In this document: in pieces, positions 56,978 through 64,000 of the stretch
Numbering within the stretch: the stretch's first letter is position 1
How the letters are laid out: every line of letters begins with the position of its first letter
Translations under genes and position numbers: made by a program
Assembly: GCA_027922465.2 (NCBI GenBank)
Contig: BQMF02000630.1
Location: forward strand, 1-64,000
Source: Turritopsis dohrnii
Lineage: Eukaryota > Cnidaria > Hydrozoa > Anthoathecata > Oceaniidae
Reading direction: 5' to 3'
DNA length: 64,000 nt
The notes under the pieces: model-generated
Seen by the model: only the letters and a program-made list of their open reading frames with translations
Told to the model about the DNA's origin: nothing
Database searches by the model: none

Positions 56978-59867
56978 CGTTATTTTAGTAAATCTTCTGG
57001 AAAACGAAAGGAAGTGATTGCTATGACAACAAACATTCAACAAACCTAATTTTAACATAACAGTGTTTACTTTTGGCTCGTTATTCGTTATCATGACGAT
57101 AATATCAGATAACATTCAGAAACCAGAAAGTATTTTGTTGAATGTTAAGAATACTACAAACTCATAAGTTACGACGATCAACAGATGGGTCATTTAATCC
57201 TGGCTTCAGTAAAGACGTCATTTCTTGTATCTCTTAACAAACAAAAGATGACAGTTTTGGATTAAAATATGAACCCATCCTTTCACTTCACAAACACCTA
57301 ACAATATCAACAACAGTCACATCACCAACCTTTCTTACATTTTTCAATGTACCTTCGAAACAACTGTTTGCTAAGTGTAAATTGCGAGACCTTTAAAGCC
57401 TAAATGCAAAGAAACACAGTTTTTATGCAGGTTTACCATCACGAGTAGGAGGGTATGTGGAAGGAGTGCTAGTTGTTTTGTGTTCTTGATAACATTCACA
57501 ATCACGAGCCTTCCAACCCACGAACATCCTTTAAGAGAGATCATTATTCTGCCATATCACGAGCTCAAAAGTCACGTGGTTGGTTTATATGATTAACTTA
57601 TATAAAAACGACGTAGCAATGATAAAATGAACGTTCGATGATTATTTGATTTGTTGACTAGGCGAATCAAAGTTAAAGGAGAAAAACACTGATCATGAAA
57701 TTATACGTTTGGCAGGGACTCTATACACTCCCATATGCAGTAACCCTGACCTATTTTTCATTATATTTAAAATTTTTCATCACTTCCAATCAATATGTCC
57801 ACTACGTAAAACCCAAACTAATAGAATGCACCATATAACAGTGCGCACGTCTTCATTATGCTTGTAATGAGGGGAAAATGGAAATTTCAAGAAAAATAAC
57901 GAGATAATTATGCAGCAATGGATAGTGCCGTAAAAATGAAGATTTGCCAAGACAAGAAACTATTGACTGAACCATTAATTATATGCAGATGATATATATT
58001 TCACTCATTACCTCAGCACGTTTAGCGTCCAAGGCCTTCAAATTATCTACCATGGTCGTGTGCAGTCACTATTTTTGGTACTGCAACTTTTGACTTTTAG
58101 TTTACCCTCCTTTGTGTATTGATGAAGCATAAAGAACATTATAGACATTTAAATAATGATTTAACGTGTCAAACTCATGGTTCATGGTTTATTTCAGTTT
58201 TTTCAATTCTTTAAGTTAAATCATAACTTGGTCTATAAACAATGACATCACACTGATTTGATGACATAACTTACGTTTTCTAATCTATGGGGATTATGCA
58301 GAAATTTCTGTTTAAAGATAATGAATCATAAGGTCGAAAAAAAAATTGTAGCAGCAGTCTTCTGCTGAGATGACCTCCACGAGGGAGCCAAACATTTTTT
58401 TTTACTTTGTTTTACTTTGGTTAGCTAATAACAATGTTCTATTTCTACACACATCAGCATAGTGCAACCCTTAGCTCTACTACACATAACAGTTCATTAT
58501 CCTTAAACAAAGAGGAGCCTTTGAATAAAAGGGAAAGGGTAGAACTCGCGTTTGCTAACCTACCTTATGGAGATCGGTAGTGACATATGCTCTGTTAATT
58601 GCAGTAACAAAATATATTCCGTATGGTAAGAATAACCAGCCGCAAAGAAGTCGTTAAAAATCTCGAGCTTCAAAACAATCCATTAAAAAATAATAAAAAT
58701 AATTAGTGGGTATTAGCTAGTAATAATTAATACACTGAATCGAAATGAAACTTGAAGAGTTTTTTTTGTATAAGAAAGTCTTGTCACTGAAGCTAATAAA
58801 CTAGTCTAGCCTATGATAAAGTTGTTAAAGCTTCATCTTTGAGTTAATTGTTAACAATTGAGTAATTAGTTTTCTTTAAATTGAAGAAGTAAAGTCATGA
58901 TAACACCAGAATAGAATGAAAAGATTATGAAAAGTGATGTTGACATTCCATATTGGACAACGTTTCAAGTACAACTACGACTATTATCAAGTCAACAAAA
59001 TTTTTCTCTTACAGTTTTAATATTAGAATGTTTCCAGTTAAGAAAACCGTGTCTCTGACAGAACCCCTTCGTTACTGTAGATTTCGTGTGCAGTATCAGC
59101 TACGGATGCAATGCTAGCCTGTTTGTAAACACCTTAGACATTACGAAGCTAGTTTTGCGACTCCAACATTTTATCTCAAGGATAGACGTATATTAGAACG
59201 TATGCATTCCACTTCTTCATTATGTTTGTAGCTAGTGAAGGATATTACAATTTAATTTACTCTTGTGTATTTTCTAACGATCTTTTTATTATTCATACCT
59301 TACATGGTAGTACTTTACCACAAATATGCTCTCTGTCCCGATAGACCCTATTATTCTAACAGGATAAAAGCTTTTCAAACTGGCTTAAGATTCAATAGTC
59401 TAGATTTCGCAGGGTTTGGCAATATGACATTATATTTTAGATAAACAAGTCATAAACTTAATAATAATTTATTCGAATAAAACTAAATATTATACACACA
59501 AATATACATTATACACACACAAGCATTCTTAACTTAAATGCGATCCGTTTTAATAAACACATCAAAGAATTTTCAGGTAAATCAAGAATTACAAAATGTC
59601 AAATACTAATTTCCAAATATCCGAAACTTTACTGTTCGATACCGGATAATATGTTCAAAATAACGTCGCTATATTTCACGAACGATCTTTGCAATATACA
59701 CAACGACCTCGATATAGTGTAACAATGATTCGGGAATTTGTTATCAGTTTAAATTCTTTTCTATTCTACGTCACCAGGCGTTGAAGACACAAACTCTTAC
59801 TAGACTTTTCACGAAGGCCACATTTATAAAAACTATGTTTCTAGACATTCAGTAGTTGTAGCGAAGG
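56978..59867. other. 2.9 kb interval between the DRAM-like gene and EFCAB2
   Basis: No protein-coding evidence on either strand. It should hold the DRAM-like promoter; a TATATAAAAA at about 57598 lies in the wrong orientation to be assigned. A candidate EFCAB2 poly(A) signal on the minus strand (TTTATT on plus) is at 59468-59473. Confidence 0.5.
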
Positions 59868-60555
59868 TCAGTCATCGTCGACAGCCATCAGAGAGATGTA
59901 GTCATTGTAATAAACAGCTCCTTTGTCAGGGTCTACAGCAGCACTCAACATTTCCTCAATTTCATCTTGTGTGAACGGCTCACCTGGTTAAAGCATAGTT
60001 ATTGATATTCAAATTTCTTTAAACATCAAATTGAAGATAAAAGCTAACAGCACCTACCTTCTTCAGTCATGAAATTTTGAACTTCGTCAACCGTAAGAAA
60101 CTCCTTTGATTCACCATCTAAAATCTACGAGAGATAGAAACGAGTAAAATATGGATTGCTGTTTGTGAGTCCATATCATAAAACATGATTGTTACCTCAA
60201 AAGCCTTTTTCAGTTGCTCTTCACTCGCCGGTCGATATCTGACAGAAATAATTCATAAAAATGATTATAAATGAAGTTGTTGGTAAAGCTGCAGCAATAT
60301 TGACATCGAAAGAAACGTTCATACTTTCGTTCTATAAGAATTCGTAACATTGTTGGTTCAAACTTTTCAAATCTGATGTATCCAGTTGGCTCTTCCTCTT
60401 CCACCTATGATCAAAAGAGATACACGCATGTAAAGTTCAAATAAACAGGATAATATTGCTTTGGATGATTTGAATTAATTACCTCTGTCAAAATGTCACT
60501 GAGTTCTCCTTCACTGGGACAACAGTTTAAAGATCTCACAATCGTACCTATCTCC
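59868..60555 (-). CDS. EFCAB2: EFCAB2 / DRC8, EF-hand subunit of the nexin-dynein regulatory complex: last five exons
   Basis: DRC8 is a calmodulin-like subunit of the nexin-dynein regulatory complex that tunes ciliary beating. Exons (minus): 60555-60483, 60404-60325, 60238-60196, 60124-60058 and 59983-59868 (TGA); phases join to give 125 residues. Readable blocks: EIGTIVRSLNCCPSEGELSD, VEEEEPTGYIRFEKFEPTML, ILIERK|YRPASEEQLKKAFE, ILDGESKEFLTVDEVQNFM and EPFTQDEIEEMLSAAVDPDK, ending SLMAVDDD. The EEEPTGYIRFEKF stretch is nearly identical to human EFCAB2. The first coding exon(s), expected to hold the N-terminal EF-hand helix, were not found up to 64000 and may lie beyond. Together with BBS9, this marks an animal with motile cilia. 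Confidence 0.92.
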
Positions 60556-62985
60556 CTGAAATACGAGTCAAAAAGAAAACATTTGAAATCTAATGTGACC
60601 CTTTCTATTTAATAGGAAAAGGGAGCCAAGTTGCACACGGTCTCCCCTTCCTTGACAAAAACATAACTTTGAAATAGCAATGGGAAAATAGTATCATCTG
60701 GAAGAGTTCAAAACATCGATGAAAATTGTGATTGTGTTAGCGTTTTCGTTTTTCTTTGATTTTCAATCTGTCTAACAATCTGTATAAGCAGATAAAGTTT
60801 AGGCTTTGTTACACTTTTAATAGATGCTTAACACATCCATCATCATTACAATTCGATTGGTTTGCAGATGATGTAAGTTATAATAATAACATACAACGAG
60901 TTAAAATGATATTTAAGTTAATCCAACACTTTTCCTTCTCCTGGATGTAAAGCTTTGGGACATTTCTGGTTCTTGAAGTAAAATTTATTTGACTTCTTAC
61001 TCTTCAACAACTTTTGTAACTTTGTCGAAATCGGAATTCTACAGATTTGTGGTTTATATAGAACTTTGACTGCATGACAAAACTCTTCAAATTACACATA
61101 AATCTCAAGCAGACAGTCAATTCAAGCAGCAGTATTATTGAGTTTGTTTTTATTTAGTTTGTATTGACTGGTTAGAATGTGGTTGTTTTTGCATAAGGAA
61201 TTATTCCAAGAAATTCCATATAAATACACTAGATTAAGATAAGATAACTAAATCCTTTATACATAATAGCAAGTCCCACGTTAAGAGGCTGACTGAACTC
61301 TTTTATTTTTCATCCAGTTTGATTTGTAAATTAATGATGAAACCAACAAAGTAAATCAGCTAATAATATGTCTTGTACTTTACTTTGCTCTGTAAACTAA
61401 ATATCTTCATCTTTTTGGGATTTTGAACACCTCAATGTTCTAAATGTGAAGCAAAATGGTTGACCAGTTGCTTTGAAAATCCCTGTTAAAATGTCAACTT
61501 GCTTGAGTCTTATTCATTCATTCACACTGCATATAGAAATCAGTATGGCATCAAAAGGCCCAAAGTGTAACCACTGTATTGCAAACTCAATAGAATGCTG
61601 TGGTTGGGGGCAAATAACTGGGTAACCTGGTGGATCAACATTGTCCACCAAGATTTCAAATTCCAACATCTGCAAAATCTTTGATGATCTATTGGGGGCA
61701 GATAATTTATAATACGTGATTTCATATTATTTGTTTGATCAGCTCTTCATGTTCTTTATATGTTTTATAAGCATACCCAGCCTCAGCTTTGTCAAACAAA
61801 TAAGCATATAATAAAGCATATTCACGAGCCTGTGTTGTTCCTGCTAAGCATATCTAAGTTAATGTGGCCTATACACTTAAAACGTTTTTACTTATTATTT
61901 ACCTTGTTTGTTAGAAGAGACATTTAGTTTGTTAGAAAATAAAATAATAACTCCATTGTAATTCACTTTACCTTTTCACATATTTCATATTAAGAAAATT
62001 GTGTTTCATCTGTATCTAATTGGACAGGTCTTGTAACTTCTTTGAGAAGTTTATCATCCAAACATATTGGTGCCAAAAATACCAAAATAAGAGAAACACA
62101 AGATTTTATGGGACCCAAAAGAGTAATAGCATGGTTATGTTAATTTTTATTAAATTTTTGAGAATACTGGATTTTATTGCAATAAGCATACCATAAGCAT
62201 AAATTCAGCCTTTATTTCTTAACCGAGCCTCATCTGAAAATTTAATGCTTATAAAAACAAAAACATGTACCATCTTTATATATCACTTTTAGTTCTTGCT
62301 TCTGTGATTTGAATTTTCAAGTAAGTAAGCACAGTGCCTCTGATGTGCGTTCCCTTCCCATTACTTGCTCTTGGTCTTACACAAACACCTTATTATACAG
62401 ACGCCTAACATGAGCATATATCAAAAAGTTTGGCATCTAAAGTTGTTAAATGAACTATTATAATATCTTTTAAAATATGGTGTTGACAGGCCTATTTCCG
62501 TTTTGCTTGCAAACCTTCCTCCACTCTTTTGGTTTGTAACACTCTCTGACCTGGAGACAAAGTGTAGTCTTTTTTTCAATTAAGCAGAATGTGCTCAACT
62601 TTCTTTAGCGTCAATCATGCACATCATGTCTGTCCATTCTTAAAGTATCTTACCATTCCTTTCATATTTATTTGTTGTGGAACACCACAGCTTCTTTCAT
62701 TGGTGGGGTCAGATTGCTACTTTTCCATCCAAATTTTTAAAAAACAAACTGAGTTGTTAATTTGTTTTCTTAAATCTCATCTTCTTTAATCCCCTTGATG
62801 CAGAGCCAACTTGTAAAAAAATAAAATGGCAGATGTATTTGCATGAGGAAATTGTCATAAAAATAATAATCTACAAAAAATCTGTCTAATCTACAAAAAA
62901 TCTGCCTGAAAACCTGTTTTCTAGATACTGTTTATTATTTTTTTAAATTTTTCTCTTCATCCTAGATACTATGTAATATTATTAC
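60556..62985. other. no gene recognised; likely intron or 5' flank of EFCAB2
   Basis: AT-rich sequence. A short duplicated ATCTACAAAAAATCTG occurs at about 62869-62903. Open frames are short and low in information. Confidence 0.5.
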
Positions 62986-63130
62986 ATATTATTGATATTA
63001 TTATACTATATTATATATTATATTATATTATTATTATATTATATTATTATATATTATATATTATATTATATTATTGATATTATTATTATTGATACATCTT
63101 ATTGATACTATATAATATTTTTTGGTAGAT
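62986..63130. repeat. TATTA/ATT-rich microsatellite
   Basis: Long run of TATTATAT-type sequence, nearly pure A and T. Expected to be length-polymorphic. Confidence 0.85.
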
Positions 63131-64000
63131 ATTATTAGGGGTATGAAAGTGCAATAGTGCGCCTCTAAATTTTGGTTTAAATATTATATATTATATAATT
63201 TTTCATATATTTCTATATTCATTGACTGTCTACAGAGTTTTTCCTGAGAGACAGAATACATTTCTGGTACATGCACAGCATTGATTTGGTGCATCAATTT
63301 CTATTCAAATTGCCTTCTCTTCGGTAGACCTGTTTCTGACACGTGTTTCTATTTTGAGTGGAAACAAAATTTTCATTTATATGGGATCAACAATTTAATT
63401 ATTCATATATACTTCCACTTTTGGTCTCATGTCTATAGTCAAACCGTACCCGTCATATGTGATTTATTAAAAGTTATGCAAACATTGAAAAAATGTTTTG
63501 GAAGACTTATTATTTTTCTTTTCTCTTCTCCCTATATATAATGCCTTTTTTCAGTATATATACCATAATGCTTCGAATAAACACCCAAGCTTTTCGGAGG
63601 TGTTTAAAAGAGGCATGTATTCTTTAAATTTTAGAAAAATCGACAAAAAAGAATGCTCTAAGATTCTATGATTGTATTGAAACGTATGATAAGAAATGTA
63701 TTTAAAAGAAGAGGGGCATTTATTCAAAGCATTACAGTAACCTCATACCCAGGTCCTGTTTCCTATAAAGATGATGATGAATTGTCAGTATTTGAAATAA
63801 ACTTGTTAATGTCTTTGCATTGCGATTCATCTTTCAGGTGGTGATGTTGATCGCGTACCATAAAGCGGAGTGACTTTGATCAGCGGGGTGACTTTGATCA
63901 GTAAAAATAAACTGTTAAGCTCTGAAATTAAAGTGTGCTTTTCATATTTTTCAAGATTTTCATTTAGATTCCTATTGTAAAATATCATCAAAATTTCACC
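63131..64000. other. no gene recognised
   Basis: AT-rich sequence to the window end. A 19-20 bp direct repeat GCGG.GTGACTTTGATCAG occurs twice at 63864-63901. Confidence 0.5.

Overview
This window is eukaryotic and comes from an invertebrate animal. Genes are split by GT-AG introns, the DNA is AT-rich, and most of it is intronic or repetitive. The gene set (a BBSome subunit, an EF-hand subunit of motile-cilium dyneins, GnT-I, a tetraspanin, a DRAM-type protein) is animal-wide. Ephrin-receptor-like ectodomains, TLR-type TIR domains and abundant CR1/L2-like and R4-like LINEs, pogo, MULE, Helitron and many small inverted-repeat elements suggest a cnidarian, perhaps a hydrozoan. That placement is inference.

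Layout. 0.1-3.9 kb (+): the last seven exons of BBS9. 5.7-6.9 kb (-): a complete four-exon tetraspanin. 7.7-9.2 kb: a tRNA-derived SINE and a 1.05 kb inverted-repeat element. 10.4-12.3 kb (+): a complete two-exon MGAT1. 13.6-24 kb: a repeat block with a broken pogo-type transposase split by a LINE, a 568 bp pogo-derived element, short tandem repeats, small inverted-repeat elements and a degenerate antisense LINE. 24-32 kb: no recognisable gene, but related degenerate blocks and MITEs.

32.2-35.5 kb and 46.6-55.0 kb (+): two paralogous three-exon genes. Each encodes a signal peptide, an Eph-receptor-like ligand-binding domain, a short Cys-rich segment, one membrane span and a TIR domain. The exon phases join without adjustment to give 473 and 469 residues. 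This is the most unusual content here: a guidance-receptor type ectodomain joined to an innate-immunity type signalling domain. The TIR exons are nearly identical, while the middle of the ectodomain has diverged and carries indels.

The 11 kb between the pair holds a Helitron helicase fragment, a perfect 27 bp x 10 array, a 1.13 kb tandem duplication carrying a MULE element with 9 bp target duplications, and further MITEs. The large first intron of the second receptor gene holds R4-like LINE remnants and a 3.9 kb element with about 300 bp terminal direct repeats, a nine-copy ~157 bp satellite and a G-poor strand. This element sits inside a MITE.

55.6-57.0 kb (-): a two-exon DRAM/TMEM150-type six-helix protein. 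59.9-60.6 kb (-): the last five exons of EFCAB2 (DRC8). The remaining intervals show nothing I can support as genes. All gene models are read from sequence alone by splice-site and phase matching.
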